A stretch of DNA of 64,000 nucleotides, taken from NCBI RefSeq assembly GCF_030852425.1, contig NZ_NSDM01000018.1:62001-126000 (forward strand), given 5' to 3'. Shown here in pieces: positions 34,874-43,876 of the stretch (position 1 is the stretch's first letter; the number at the start of each line of letters is the position of its first letter). Under the pieces are notes generated by a model. That model had not been told where the DNA came from. It saw only the letters and a list, made by a program, of their open reading frames with translations, and did no database searches. This DNA is from Saccharothrix longispora. GTDB lineage: Bacteria > Actinomycetota > Actinomycetes > Mycobacteriales > Pseudonocardiaceae. The position numbers and the translations under genes were made by a program.

Positions 34874-36026
34874 CCAGCAGGGGTTCACCGAGCAGGGCCT
34901 TGCCAACCCACACGCGCAGCAGGTCGGTGACCGGGGACATCACGTGTGCGGCGCGGGCGTCACGCAGGAGGCGGTGCAGCACCGAGTCGCTCGCGTAGCC
35001 GAGTCCTCCGGTCAGGGTCAGGGCGTCGTTGACGACCGCCTCCGCGGCTTCCGCGACCTCGGCCTTGGCCGAGCACAGCGCCGGCAGGGCGTCGGGCTCA
35101 CCGGCCTCCGCCGCCGCGGCGGCGTGGTACAGCAGCCGCCGGGTCCGTTCCACCCGGGCCCACATGACGCCCAGCCTGTGCTGGACCAGCGGTTGGTTGG
35201 CCAGTGCCCGACCACTGTGCGCGTACCGACGCGCCATCACGTGGGAGCGCGCCTCGTCCAAGGCCGCGACCGCGACCCCCAGGTAGGTGCCGGCCATGGC
35301 CATCAGGAAGTAGGGGGCCACGACGTTGAACACGTACCAGATCTCGTCGCCCTGCTCGCCCAGCAGCTGTGTGCGGCCGATCTCCACCCCCTGCAGCTCC
35401 AGGGCCCGGGACTCGTTGCCCCGCATCCCGAAGCCGTGCCACGGGGCACCCCACGCCATGCCCGGCGTGTTCGCGTCGACCACCGTGCAGGAGAACTCGC
35501 CAGGCGGCGCCTCCGGGCCGGTCGCGACGGTGGAGATGACGTAGGAGTCGGCGTGACCGCCGTTGGTGACGAAGCTCTTGGTGCCCGACAGGCGCAACCC
35601 GTTCCCGCCGCTGCGTTCCATGCGAGTCTGGGGCAACCAGAACTCGCCGCCGTTGCCCGGCTCGGACAACGCCAGGGTCGTCAGGTGCCGTCCCTCCGCG
35701 ATCGGGGCGAGGTAGCGTTCCTGGTGGAAGTCCGTGGCCTTGGCGGCGATCACCGCGGAACCGACCAGGTGCATGCCGAAGCAGATCGACGTCGATGCGC
35801 ACGCCCGGCCGGTCACCTCCCCGACCTGCACGACCGCCGAGAGCCCCTGGCCCATCCCGCCGAACCGCTCGGGCACCACCAGACCGCCCAACGTGCTGCG
35901 CAGCGCGGTCATCCCTTCGACGGGCCACCGCTGTTCCCCGTCCACCGCCGTGGCCTGCGGCCTCAGGATGTCCTGGCAGATCTCTCTCGCCAGGAGCACC
36001 GCCTTGCCCAGTTCCGTCCGGGTCAT
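34866..36026 (-). CDS. Acyl-CoA dehydrogenase-like flavoprotein, probable catalytic-base loss
   Basis: 386 residues from an ATG preceded by GGGAGGC. Overall ACAD fold: GGLVVPERFGGMGQGLSAVV, TLALSEPGNGGEF (FAD-binding T/S region), GTKSFVTNGGHADSYVIST, AHSGRALANQPLVQHRLGVM and LTGGLGYASDSVLHRLLRDA. After RDAR the usual EGT(S/T)EI stretch with the catalytic Glu of many members is replaced by HVMSPVTDLLRVWVG (residues 361-375). It therefore may not be a classical dehydrogenase; related subgroups act as flavin monooxygenases or on carrier-bound substrates, but nothing here proves that. Its stop overlaps the start of the SpoIIE phosphatase, an unusual pairing. Confidence 0.85.
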   Translation of the reverse strand: MTRTELGKAVLLAREICQDILRPQATAVDGEQRWPVEGMTALRSTLGGLVVPERFGGMGQGLSAVVQVGEVTGRACASTSICFGMHLVGSAVIAAKATDFHQERYLAPIAEGRHLTTLALSEPGNGGEFWLPQTRMERSGGNGLRLSGTKSFVTNGGHADSYVISTVATGPEAPPGEFSCTVVDANTPGMAWGAPWHGFGMRGNESRALELQGVEIGRTQLLGEQGDEIWYVFNVVAPYFLMAMAGTYLGVAVAALDEARSHVMARRYAHSGRALANQPLVQHRLGVMWARVERTRRLLYHAAAAAEAGEPDALPALCSAKAEVAEAAEAVVNDALTLTGGLGYASDSVLHRLLRDARAAHVMSPVTDLLRVWVGKALLGEPLLGD

Positions 36027-36938
36027 GCTGCCTCCCCAACTCGTCGCACCTGTCGGCCCATCAGGGTGCAGACACGCGGACCGAGCCTAGCCGGCCGCCT
36101 CGACACGGCGGATGCCGCCATGCCGAGGCCCGGGAGCCGGACACCCCGCAGCCTGCCGGTAGCCCTCGACCTGCCCGGACCCCAGCGCGGCCACCACCCG
36201 CAACCGCGCCACTTCCCGCTCCGCGGGCGGCAACCGATGCGCACCCACGGTCACAAGTGATCACCCCGCGGCGGTGACCTGTCCGGATGCGGACACCGCG
36301 ACCGGGGCGCACGGGACGGCGGCGACCGCACGAGGCGGGCGCGGTACGGATGGCCACGCAGAAGAGGGCCGGGTCGCCGGTCAGGTGGAGATCGAAACCC
36401 CGTCGCACTGCGACGACCTCACCGCCGTGCGCGAACGCATCGACGGGGCGCTGCGGCTGGTGGCGGCGGAGTCGGCGTCCAACGCCCACGACCACGCCGA
36501 CAACTCCCGGCACCTGTTGCTGCACCGTGGAGTCCACCCCCGCCCGCGGGCCCGAACTCGTTGTCGAGGCCCGTGGCGCAAACCTCGATCACGTCCCGGT
36601 CGTCGGGTTCCCACGCCGTGAATCCCGCCTCCCGCGCACCGACCCGGACCACTCATCCCGCAGGTGCACCGACCGCATCCGCGCGCCGGAGGCGATCGTG
36701 ACGTTCCGGGGTCGAGTCGTCACCCCTGGTCGTACTTCGTGCGGTTGACGTGACCATCAGCCCTGCGGCCACGCTGAACCGCGGGCCGTTGTCGACGACG
36801 CCGCAGCCGGGACGTGCGGGTGATTGCGGGCATGTCGGTGTCTTCACTCGAATGGGTGTTTTGCTCCGAGGCCGTGTAACTGTCCACTTCGGCGGTACCC
36901 ATGGCACCTCTGCAAACGCCATGGACCGGAGGAATGAC
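36027..36938. other. Intergenic region with IS630 scar and a decayed coding stretch
   Basis: Nothing intact is supported. Near 36140-36262 lies a scar of an IS630 transposase, described separately. At about 36385-36530 the plus strand gives EIETPSHCDDLTAVRERIDG ALRLVAAESASNAHDHADNS, with coding-like composition but no start or continuation. From about 36820 the sequence becomes more AT-rich (GGGTGTTTTGCTCC) and probably contains the promoter of the WGxxGxxG gene. Confidence 0.45.
36140..36262 (-). pseudogene. Second scar of the IS630 transposase N-terminus
   Basis: The minus strand reads AHRLPPAEREVARLRVVAAL GSGQVEGYRQAAG, nearly the same as the start of the transposase at 1001 (AHRLSPAVREVLRLRVVAAL), and the GTGATCACT next to the start is shared. 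The similarity ends after about 120 bases, and the start codon reading is out of frame by one base. A remnant only. Confidence 0.7.
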
Positions 36939-37184
36939 ATGGACAACGTGAAGCGCCTCGTAGCGGCACTCGTCCTCGGCGCGGCCCTGTCCGCCGTTCC
37001 GGCGGCTGCCGCGTCCGCGCAAGAATCCGCGCCGCGTGCCACAGCAGCGGTGATGGCCCAGGACAACAACGATGACGACGACAGCAGCGGCAACTGGGGC
37101 CTCCTGGGCCTCCTGGGCCTGTTGGGGCTCGCGGGGCTGGCCGGTCGCAAGAAGCGCGGCGTCGACCACGTGACCGGTCGGTAA
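36939..37184 (+). CDS. WGxxGxxG-type small exported protein
   Basis: 81 residues; the ATG at 36939 is chosen because GGAGG lies 8 bases upstream (an ATG at 36921 is in frame but overlaps this site). Residues 1-27 form a signal peptide (RLVAALVLGAALSAVPAAAA, cleavage after ASA). An acidic spacer (QDNNDDDDSSGN) follows, then the hallmark W53 GLLGLLGLLGLAGLAG hydrophobic helix ending in RKKR at 70-73. This is the WGxxGxxG/CTERM-like sorting layout, so the protein is probably exported and anchored, perhaps trimmed by a rhomboid-type or archaeosortase-like system. No sortase is in the window. A 39-residue membrane peptide follows 25 bases later. Confidence 0.85.
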   Translation: MDNVKRLVAALVLGAALSAVPAAAASAQESAPRATAAVMAQDNNDDDDSSGNWGLLGLLGLLGLAGLAGRKKRGVDHVTGR

Positions 37185-37209
37185 CCGGAGCGGTGGGGAA
37201 GGATCTGTC

Positions 37210-37329
37210 GTGCGTTTCGGGAACACCCGCGTCGAGTTCCTGGGGGGCCGCCCGGGGTGCCTGACGATGCTGGCGATCTCGATCGTGGTGTCGGTCCTGC
37301 TCACCATCCTGCTGAACGTCTTGCTGTGA
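37210..37329 (+). CDS. 39-residue single-TM membrane peptide
   Basis: From a GTG with GGAAGGA about 8 bases upstream, the peptide begins RFGNTRVEFLGGRPGCL and then has one hydrophobic helix (MLAISIVVSVLLTILLNVLL). The sequence style, a short beta-like head with GGRPGCL followed by a C-terminal TM helix, matches tiny proteins I remember from Pseudonocardiales. It starts 25 bases after the WGxxGxxG gene on the same strand, so the two are likely co-transcribed. Function unknown. Confidence 0.65.
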   Translation: MRFGNTRVEFLGGRPGCLTMLAISIVVSVLLTILLNVLL

Positions 37330-37989
37330 CCAACATGCCCGTGGTGTGGAGGCGGGCCGGCACCCAGCAGCGTCGTAGGGCTCCCGGGCGTACCGGGGCG
37401 GGCCTCGGCCAGTGGCCCTGGAGCGCTGCCGGGGGTCATGGCGCTGGTGACGGCCGGTAGGGCTGAGCCGAGGGGCGGGTCCTTCGGTGGCAGGGTGGGA
37501 ACGCGACCAACACCCGCCGCGCGGAAGACCTGTCCGCGCTTCCACCGCAACGCCCCGCTGTCCGTCGAAGGCCGCCACCGCCTCGCCAGGCGCTGCGGCA
37601 ACCGCCCTGGAGGTCGTGGCCGAGGGCACGGCCGTGTCGGTGCGCACGGTCGGCCGGCATCTGATCCACCTCGGACCCAACCGCCGCCGGTTCTCGACCC
37701 GACCGGAAGGACGACCGCGCCGAGAACACCGGTACCGGGAAGCCCGCCGAGAAGCGGTCACCACAATCGGCTCCGCCCGTCGCGCGTGCGTTCTTCGCCG
37801 CCCGCGACATCGGCCACGTCACCGCGTCGTCACCGACAACGGCTCCTCCGCGCACACGACTCCACCACCGTGCTGCGCGACGTCCGCCACCGGTGTGGAG
37901 CGTGCACCGGCACCACCGTCGGCCCCACACCACCGCCGGAAGCGACCACCGGCAACCCGGCCCCACACCGACGACGTGGACTCGTGAGG
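37330..37989 (+). pseudogene. IS481-like transposase remnant in an otherwise empty stretch
   Basis: Between about 37540 and 37920 the plus strand shows, in shifting frames, HRNAPLSVEGRHRLARRCGN, then ALEVVAEGTAVSVRTVGRHL, and later HRVVTDNGSSA (the DNG catalytic motif) followed by TTVLRDVRHRC. This is the order of an IS481 transposase with several frameshifts and deletions. Positions 37330-37540 hold nothing I can support. The remnant ends just before the MEDS-HATPase gene that is read towards it. Confidence 0.6.
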
Positions 37990-38934
37990 CTAGCGGGTGA
38001 GGTGCAGGAAGGCGTGGGTGGTCGTGCCGTGCGGGGTGGTGTGGGTGCGGACGAGGTCGGCGAGTTGATTGACCAGCAGCAGGCCGCGGCCGCCTTCCTG
38101 GTCGGGGCGGGCGGGGTGGCGGCCGGCGAGCGGGTCGGCGAGGTGGCCGTCGTCCTCGACGGCGCAGATCAGGTGGGTGCCGTCCTGCCGGATGCTCAGC
38201 AGGCAGGTGCCGCTGGTGTGCCGGAGGCTGTTGACCACGAGTTCGGTGGTGATCAGCGCGAGGTCGGCGGTCCGGGCGTCGGACAGGCCCAGGCGCTGGG
38301 CGTGCGCGGTGACGAAGCGGCGGGCGCCGCGGATGTCGGCGGTGGTGCCGACCTGGAAGGTGGCGGCACCCGGGTCGGTGGCGAGGGCCTGGTTGTAGCG
38401 GTTGACGACGTCGTCGGGGTCGTAGTGGCCGCTGCGGTAGCGGCGGGTGGTCTCCCACACCAGCGGGTGGGTGGCCAGTGCGTCGGTCAGGACGTGCTCG
38501 TCGAGCGCGGTGGTGTCGTAGGGGCAGGCGATGGTGACGTCGCGGCCGGCGAAGGCGAGGTTGATCAGCGCTTCGTGCTGGGCGCACGCGGGGTACTCGG
38601 CGTCGGTGCGCCCGGCCCAGATCGGCTCGCCGATGACTCGGACGTGCTTGTCGGGGTGGCTGTCGGCGAACCGGCGCAGCACGGCGGGGATGATGCGGCC
38701 CGGGTTGCGGCCCTCGACCTGCATGTCGAGCAGCAGCACGTCCGCGGCGGCGTTGCCCAGGGCGTCGCGCAGCAGCCGCAGGCGGCTGTCGGGCACGGAC
38801 GCGGCGACCGGTTGGCCCTGTTCCAGGCCGTCGGTGACGAAGGGCACGAGCAGTTGCAAGTACTCCTCGTCGGAGGCGTAGAACACCGCGGGGTGGACGA
38901 AGTCGCCCGAGGGGGAGAGGTCGGTGATCGTCAC
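37990..38934 (-). CDS. MEDS sensor domain fused to a GHKL (HATPase) kinase domain
   Basis: 314 residues from a GTG overlapping the stop of the upstream MEDS-STAS gene. The N-terminal 185 residues are a MEDS domain (FVHPAVFYASDEEYLQLLVP FVTDGLEQGQPVAASVPDSR; IGEPIWAGRTDAEYPACAQH EALINLAF). It is followed by an anti-sigma-type ATPase (DLALITTELVVNSLRHTSGT; DDGHLADPLAGRHPARPDQE GGRGLLLVNQLADLVR). The N-box Glu/Asn and G-boxes are present. Such proteins phosphorylate STAS partners or bind sigma factors, and the MEDS part is thought to sense small ligands. Coupling to a MEDS-STAS gene suggests the two form a kinase/substrate pair. Confidence 0.85.
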   Translation of the reverse strand: MTITDLSPSGDFVHPAVFYASDEEYLQLLVPFVTDGLEQGQPVAASVPDSRLRLLRDALGNAAADVLLLDMQVEGRNPGRIIPAVLRRFADSHPDKHVRVIGEPIWAGRTDAEYPACAQHEALINLAFAGRDVTIACPYDTTALDEHVLTDALATHPLVWETTRRYRSGHYDPDDVVNRYNQALATDPGAATFQVGTTADIRGARRFVTAHAQRLGLSDARTADLALITTELVVNSLRHTSGTCLLSIRQDGTHLICAVEDDGHLADPLAGRHPARPDQEGGRGLLLVNQLADLVRTHTTPHGTTTHAFLHLTR

Positions 38935-39749
38935 GCGGCACGCTCCACTCGGATGTTCGCGAGGTCGAGCAGGTCCACCAGCGTGGACACGCCGGGCCAG
39001 GTGCGCAGCCCGGGGAACACCCCGCGGTCGGCGGCGTGCCGGGCCGGGCACAGCAGGCCGAGGTGGTCGGGGGAGGCGGGGTCGGTGGCGAGCACCGGTT
39101 CCCCGCCGCCGGAACGGGAATCGGCACGTCGCGGCACGGGGGTGAACAGGTCCTCGTCGAACCGGTTCACCTCGCCGCCCGGGGCGGCGACCCCGTTGCC
39201 CCCGGCATGCAGCCGGAAGCCGGGGGAGGAGGCGTCGGCGTTCGGGTCGATGCACCCGACCTGCGTGAACGCGTCGTCGTCCACTTCGTCGGCGGCGCAG
39301 GCGCACATGACCGGGAACGGCCGGTCGGCCGTGCGGCGGTCGATCCGGTGCTCGTAGCGGGCGAAGGCCGCCAGTCGCTCGGGGATGCGCACCAGCGGGG
39401 TGCGGTGGGCGGCGACGGGCAGACCGGTGAACCCGACGGCCGGGGGCGCCCCGGCGTGGTTCCGCGCCTGCGCGGCGGGCTCGACCACCGTGTCGATCGG
39501 ACAGGTGGCGTCCGGCGAGGCGACCTGCGCGGCGCTGGTCCGCAGCGCCCGGTCGGCCTCGGCGGTCCCGTCCAGGCCGTCGAGCCCACCGGTGCCGGTG
39601 CAGCGGACCCGGTACCGAGGGGTGAGCCCCTCGGACGGGCCTTCGGGGGCGCGGTCGCGGAACCCGCGCGCGTCGCGGAACCGCCGGCACGCGTGATCAC
39701 CGGGCTCGGACCCACCCCGCGTGCCCCACCGACCCGGACCGGCGCACAC
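38931..39749 (-). CDS. MEDS-STAS protein, strongly diverged
   Basis: About 272 residues; the start is uncertain (GTG at 39749 used, but the frame is open further up through the next gene). Recognisable MEDS blocks are HACRRFRDARGFRDRAPEGP, AAQVASPDATCPIDTVVEPA, GFTGLPVAAHRTPLVRIPER and LAAFARYEHRIDRRTADRPF. The C-terminal STAS domain ends WPGVSTLVDLLDLANIRVER. Several usually constant positions are altered (MCACAADEVDDDAFTQVGCI DP in place of the usual MCAYD and ACMHP), while the frame stays open for 270 codons. It may be an early-stage pseudogene or a specialised paralogue. Its stop overlaps the start of the MEDS-HATPase gene. Confidence 0.6.
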   Translation of the reverse strand: MCAGPGRWGTRGGSEPGDHACRRFRDARGFRDRAPEGPSEGLTPRYRVRCTGTGGLDGLDGTAEADRALRTSAAQVASPDATCPIDTVVEPAAQARNHAGAPPAVGFTGLPVAAHRTPLVRIPERLAAFARYEHRIDRRTADRPFPVMCACAADEVDDDAFTQVGCIDPNADASSPGFRLHAGGNGVAAPGGEVNRFDEDLFTPVPRRADSRSGGGEPVLATDPASPDHLGLLCPARHAADRGVFPGLRTWPGVSTLVDLLDLANIRVERAA

Positions 39750-39958
39750 CCACCACCTCGGCCCGCTCTCCGCGCGGTGCGCCCACACCCGTGTCCGGAA
39801 GGAGAAACCGCAGGTCGGGTGCGGTGGGACCGGAGGTGGCGCGGGCAATCGACCCGGACCCTGTCCAAGGTGGGGTGCCAGTCTCCGCACCCTCCGGGAG
39901 ACGGTACTCGCGACACCGGCAGCCGGGTCGGCGGTACCGGCAGCGACGGGGATCGCGG

Positions 39959-42424
39959 TCACGACGTTCCTCCCGGGGGCCGGGTGCGCGTCGTGGCGAT
40001 CTCGGCCCAGACGACCTTGCCGTCCGGGGTGGCCCGGGTGCCCCACCGGGTGGCGAACGCGTCGACCAGGATCAGCCCGCGGTGCCGCTCCTCCTGCGGA
40101 GTCGCTTCGAACAGCCGCGGCGCGGAGGCGCCGTGGTCGGCGACGACGACGGACAGGAGGGAGTCCTGGTGGTGCAGGCGCAGCACGATGGGGCGGTTGG
40201 TGTGCTGGACCGCGTTGGCGACCAGTTCGCTGGTCACCGTCAGCGCCGCGTCGCGCACCTGGGGCAGGTCCCACAGGCCCAGGTGCGCGGCGACGAAGGC
40301 GCGTGCCCGGGTCGTGACCGTCGGACCGGTGTCCAGCGGCATGGAGGCCACTCGGCGGTTCCCGGCGAGGTGGTGCACGTGCAGCAGCGCCACGTCGTCG
40401 TCGTGGCGTCCGGCGGTGAGGCGGTCGATGAGCTTGTCGCAGGCGACCTGGAGGTCCAGCTCGCGCGGCAAGGCGCCGAGTTCGGCCAGCAGGGCTTCGA
40501 TACCGGTGGTCAAGTCGCGGTCGCGGCTCTCGACCAGGCCGTCGGTGTAGAGGGTCAGGCGTGCGCCTGCCGGAAATGACGTTTGTCGCTGCAGGAACGT
40601 CTCGCCGACGCCCAGCGGCATGCCCAGGCCCTTGCCGATCAGGTCGGTCGTGCCGTCCGGGCGCGTCAGGATCGCCGGCAGGTGACCGGCGTTGGCGTAG
40701 GCCAGTGTGTTGTCGGCGGGGTCGTGCACGGCGTAGAAGCAGGTGATGAACGTGGCCTTGGGGGTGACACCGGCCAGTCCCGAAGCGTGTCGCAGCACGT
40801 CGGCGGGTGGCAGGTCCAGCAGTGCGTAGGAGCGCACGGCGGTGCGCATCTGCCCCATCACGGCCGCCGCTGTCACACCCCGGCCGACGACGTCGCCGAC
40901 GACGAACGCGGTGCGCCCGGCCGGCAGTTCGAGGACGTCGAACCAGTCACCGCCGACCTCCGATCCCGTGGCCGCCGGCAGGTAACGGGACGCGATGGCC
41001 AGACCGGTCACGTGAGGCACCGCGGGCAGCATGCTGTGGGTCAGTTCGGTGGCCGTCGAGCGCTGGCGGTCGAACAGGCGGGCGTTGTCCAGGGCGATCG
41101 CCGAGTAGCCCGCGATGCCCTCGGCCAACTGCTCGTGCCGCTCGGTGAACCGCCCGGCCTCGTGGTGGCCGAAGAAGAACCCGCCCAGCACCTCCTGCGA
41201 TGAAGGGGAGATCACCGGTACGGCCAGGTAGCTGCGAACGGGGAGGTGTCCTGGTGGCATCCCCTGGTAGGGGGTGTTGTGGCCGTAGCGGGGGTCCTGG
41301 GTGATGTCGTCGGAGCGGACCGCGCCCTCTCCGTTGAAGGTGACGGCGAACACGTCGGTGTTGCGGGGCATGGGGAAGCGCTCGAACGCCGACCTGGGCA
41401 CGCCCGACAACGTGTAGAGGGTGTAGGACTCGCCGTACTGGTCGACGAGGTTGTAGAAGAACGCGCCGAACTCCGCCCCGGTCGCCTTGGTCGCCGCGTC
41501 GGTGGCGTCCTGGACCAGGGTGTCGAGGTGGAGTTGTGAGGTCAGCCGGTGACCGACCACCTGCAGGGTGTCGACCAGTTCAACTTCGGCGCGCAGCCGC
41601 CGTACCGTGGTCTCCAGGTCGGCCGCCTGTTCGCGGGAGGTGTTCTCCAGCACGCGCAGGTGGTCGCGCAGGGCGTCGCGCTGCGCGACCACGTCGACGT
41701 CACCGCGCCCACCGACGGGGTGGGCCAGCAACCCGGCTCGGATGCTCACGGCCACCGCCCGGAACAGCTCTGCGGTACCCGCGGGGATCGGCACGCCCGC
41801 GAGCAGCACCACGCAGAAGAGGTTCCCGTCGGGCAGCGCGCCACCGAACGCCAGCGCCGAGCGGACGCCGTGTTCCCGGACGAAGTCCTGATCCGGGACG
41901 TGCTCGCTGCCGTCGGCCTCCGGCACGTGGAACACGTCCAACCGGTCCCACGCCTCGCGGGTCGTGCCACCCGCACTCCGCGAACCCGACGCGGCGGCCA
42001 GCGCGGAGATCATCGGCACCGCCGCCGCGGCCTCCGCCGAGGTCGGAAGGAGCGTGCCGGGCATGCCCGACGCGGTCGGGGCGGTCCGCGTCGGCCCCAT
42101 CCCGGCGGTGGCTTCCAGCACCAGGCAACACGCGCCCGCCTCGACATCGCCCGACACGCTCTCGCGCACGACCTGCTGGGACGCTTCGGGCAACGCGTCG
42201 AAACGACGGGTGGAGAACAAGCGTGCCGACCGCACGACCGACCCGCCGCGTTCGTCCGCGAAACGGTCGCGCAACCGTTCCACCACCTCGGCTGCCGCGG
42301 CGGCGAAGTCGTCGGCGCTCTCGGCTGCGGCCCGGAGGTCGGCGGTCAGCCGCACCATGTCCGACAGGCCGAAGGAGGCGAAGTCGCGACCATCCCGGGC
42401 GTCCCGAGGGGGGAGGCTGCTCAC
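39959..42424 (-). CDS. SpoIIE-type phosphatase with GAF and HATPase domains
   Basis: 821 residues from a GTG that overlaps the stop of the STAS gene. The N-terminal 250 residues form a poorly conserved sensor ([20 protein letters not shown]), probably GAF-like. A coiled coil (about 250-285, [20 protein letters not shown]), a GAF domain (about 290-445, [24 protein letters not shown]), a PP2C/SpoIIE domain (about 465-690, [20 protein letters not shown] and [20 protein letters not shown]) and a GHKL domain (about 700-815, [40 protein letters not shown]) follow. It should control the phosphorylation state of an anti-anti-sigma factor; the STAS protein coupled upstream is the obvious substrate. 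Confidence 0.9.
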   Translation of the reverse strand: MSSLPPRDARDGRDFASFGLSDMVRLTADLRAAAESADDFAAAAAEVVERLRDRFADERGGSVVRSARLFSTRRFDALPEASQQVVRESVSGDVEAGACCLVLEATAGMGPTRTAPTASGMPGTLLPTSAEAAAAVPMISALAAASGSRSAGGTTREAWDRLDVFHVPEADGSEHVPDQDFVREHGVRSALAFGGALPDGNLFCVVLLAGVPIPAGTAELFRAVAVSIRAGLLAHPVGGRGDVDVVAQRDALRDHLRVLENTSREQAADLETTVRRLRAEVELVDTLQVVGHRLTSQLHLDTLVQDATDAATKATGAEFGAFFYNLVDQYGESYTLYTLSGVPRSAFERFPMPRNTDVFAVTFNGEGAVRSDDITQDPRYGHNTPYQGMPPGHLPVRSYLAVPVISPSSQEVLGGFFFGHHEAGRFTERHEQLAEGIAGYSAIALDNARLFDRQRSTATELTHSMLPAVPHVTGLAIASRYLPAATGSEVGGDWFDVLELPAGRTAFVVGDVVGRGVTAAAVMGQMRTAVRSYALLDLPPADVLRHASGLAGVTPKATFITCFYAVHDPADNTLAYANAGHLPAILTRPDGTTDLIGKGLGMPLGVGETFLQRQTSFPAGARLTLYTDGLVESRDRDLTTGIEALLAELGALPRELDLQVACDKLIDRLTAGRHDDDVALLHVHHLAGNRRVASMPLDTGPTVTTRARAFVAAHLGLWDLPQVRDAALTVTSELVANAVQHTNRPIVLRLHHQDSLLSVVVADHGASAPRLFEATPQEERHRGLILVDAFATRWGTRATPDGKVVWAEIATTRTRPPGGTS

Positions 42425-42774
42425 GGGGTCGATCCACCCGGCGCGTCGGGCACTCGCGGGTGGATGGTCAGGAGTTGGTGCAGCATGGTCAGGGTGATCG
42501 CCGATTCCACCTGGGGGCGCGGGGCGGCCAAGTGCAGCGCACCGCCCGCCGCCTTGGCCACCTTGTGCAACCGGACCAGCGCGCTGAGCGCGCTGGAGTC
42601 GCAGAAATCCAGTTCGGACAGGTCCAGCACCAGCGTCCGACCCTCGGCCGCGAGGGGTTCGACCACCTCCAGCATCCTGGGGGTCGTGCCGAAGTCGAGT
42701 TCCCCCACGACGGTCGCCACGGTGTCGGCACCGCGGTCGTGAACACCGATTTCCAGCGGCAGCGCTTCGTGCAC
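42421..42774 (-). CDS. STAS-domain anti-anti-sigma factor
   Basis: 117 residues from a GTG with GAGAGGAG upstream. Classic SpoIIAA/RsbV-like layout: [65 protein letters not shown]. The CDSSALSA segment contains the Ser that is phosphorylated by HATPase kinases and dephosphorylated by SpoIIE phosphatases. The next gene, a SpoIIE phosphatase with a kinase domain, overlaps its stop by four bases, so substrate and enzyme are made together. Confidence 0.9.
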   Translation of the reverse strand: MHEALPLEIGVHDRGADTVATVVGELDFGTTPRMLEVVEPLAAEGRTLVLDLSELDFCDSSALSALVRLHKVAKAAGGALHLAAPRPQVESAITLTMLHQLLTIHPRVPDAPGGSTP

Positions 42775-43513
42775 CCTGGCTCCTCTCCTTCGTCCGGACT
42801 TCCACCTCGCCGTGTGACCGCAGGTGGGACCAGGGTAGCCCTGGAGCACGAGGTCGGGTGTCTCGCCCAAGGGTGTCGGGTGTCGCTGATCGACGCTCCG
42901 AGGGCCGTGCGGTGCAGTTGACGTCCGCAGTGGGTCACCGCACCGGTGTGCCGGTGGGGGCCGAGCGCGGTGAGGGTGCTCCGCAGGCGTCGGTCGCGAC
43001 GTCGTGGTGCGCCTCCGTGCCCGTCCCGGCGGGCGGGCTGCCACGGTGGTGCTCACCCGACCGTGGTTGAAATGGTCGAGCACCTCCATGGTGACGCCCC
43101 GGAGCGGACTGTGGGAGCGGAATGGGAGCCGTCGGACGCGTTCGGCAGCGTCGAACCGCATTCGAGGGCTTCCGATGGCCGTATTTCCGCAGTGGTCGTT
43201 CCGCTGGTGTCGACTTCGTCGAGGCTCTATTCACGCCGAAGAGGTCGCCGGGCTTTCCCGGTGAAGTGGATTGACGACCGCTGCGATCGGGACCGGGCCG
43301 GATGCCGGTCCGCGACAGGGCGCGAGTCCTCGGTGGGACCAGGCCTGCGGAGATCGACTCCGTCGGCCGGAGGCTCGCGGTGGTTCCCTGTTCCACCACG
43401 CTCCACCTCCGCGCCGCCCGGCGGATTCCCGGGCCGGCTGTTGGCGGTCCGCCGCCGGGAGACCGGCACGCCGCGCCGAGTTCCGGTGGGCGCGGGTGCG
43501 CGCCGGCGGGGGT
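42775..43513. other. Intergenic stretch, no supported gene
   Basis: Upstream of the STAS gene. A minus-strand start (MEVLDHFNHGRVSTTVAARP) at about 43090 runs into poor, arginine/proline-rich sequence and is not convincing. The stretch 43080-43260 is more AT-rich and could include the promoter of the STAS/SpoIIE pair. Confidence 0.4.
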
Positions 43514-43876
43514 TCAGTCGCCCGACGCTGCGCGAAGGGCGGGCTGGACGCCGTCGCCGATGACCCGAGGCACGTCCGTTCCGGGCAGGTTCGGCAGTGC
43601 GGCCCAGTGCGTGACCAGTTCGTCGCTCCTCCCGCCGAGGGGGTGGCGGACCACGCGGTCCGCGTCGATGAAGCAGTTCTCGACGACCTCGCCGGTGTCC
43701 TCCACGAGGTGGAGGCGGCGGAAGTGCGCGGGGAGGACCAGCCAGAACTCCTGACCGCTCAACGGCTCGGGGTCGTCGGGATCGACGGGGTAGCGACCGG
43801 TCACGGCGGCGGCGACGGGGACGCCGTCGTGGGGGAACCGCTCGTCGACGCTGATCCACTCGATCGCCATCCTCAT
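43514..43876 (-). CDS. DUF551-like small protein
   Basis: 120 residues from the ATG at 43876, preceded by GAGGAGG 9 bases upstream; an ATG two codons later is possible. It opens with IEWISVDERFPHDGVPVAAA VTGRY and ends VTHWAALPNLPG, matching the DUF551 signature (WISV..RLP.DG ... HW..LP..P). The middle (FWLVLPAHFRRLHLVEDTGE VVENCFIDADRVVRHPLGGR) probably forms the beta-sheet. The family is usually found in phages and mobile DNA, mostly in Proteobacteria, so a chromosomal actinomycete copy is unusual. No partner gene is evident nearby. Confidence 0.6.
   Translation of the reverse strand: MRMAIEWISVDERFPHDGVPVAAAVTGRYPVDPDDPEPLSGQEFWLVLPAHFRRLHLVEDTGEVVENCFIDADRVVRHPLGGRSDELVTHWAALPNLPGTDVPRVIGDGVQPALRAASGD

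Noticed and set aside
39750-40274. Upstream extension of the MEDS-STAS frame to 40274
   Set aside because: The extension is antisense to the SpoIIE phosphatase gene and shows no MEDS similarity.
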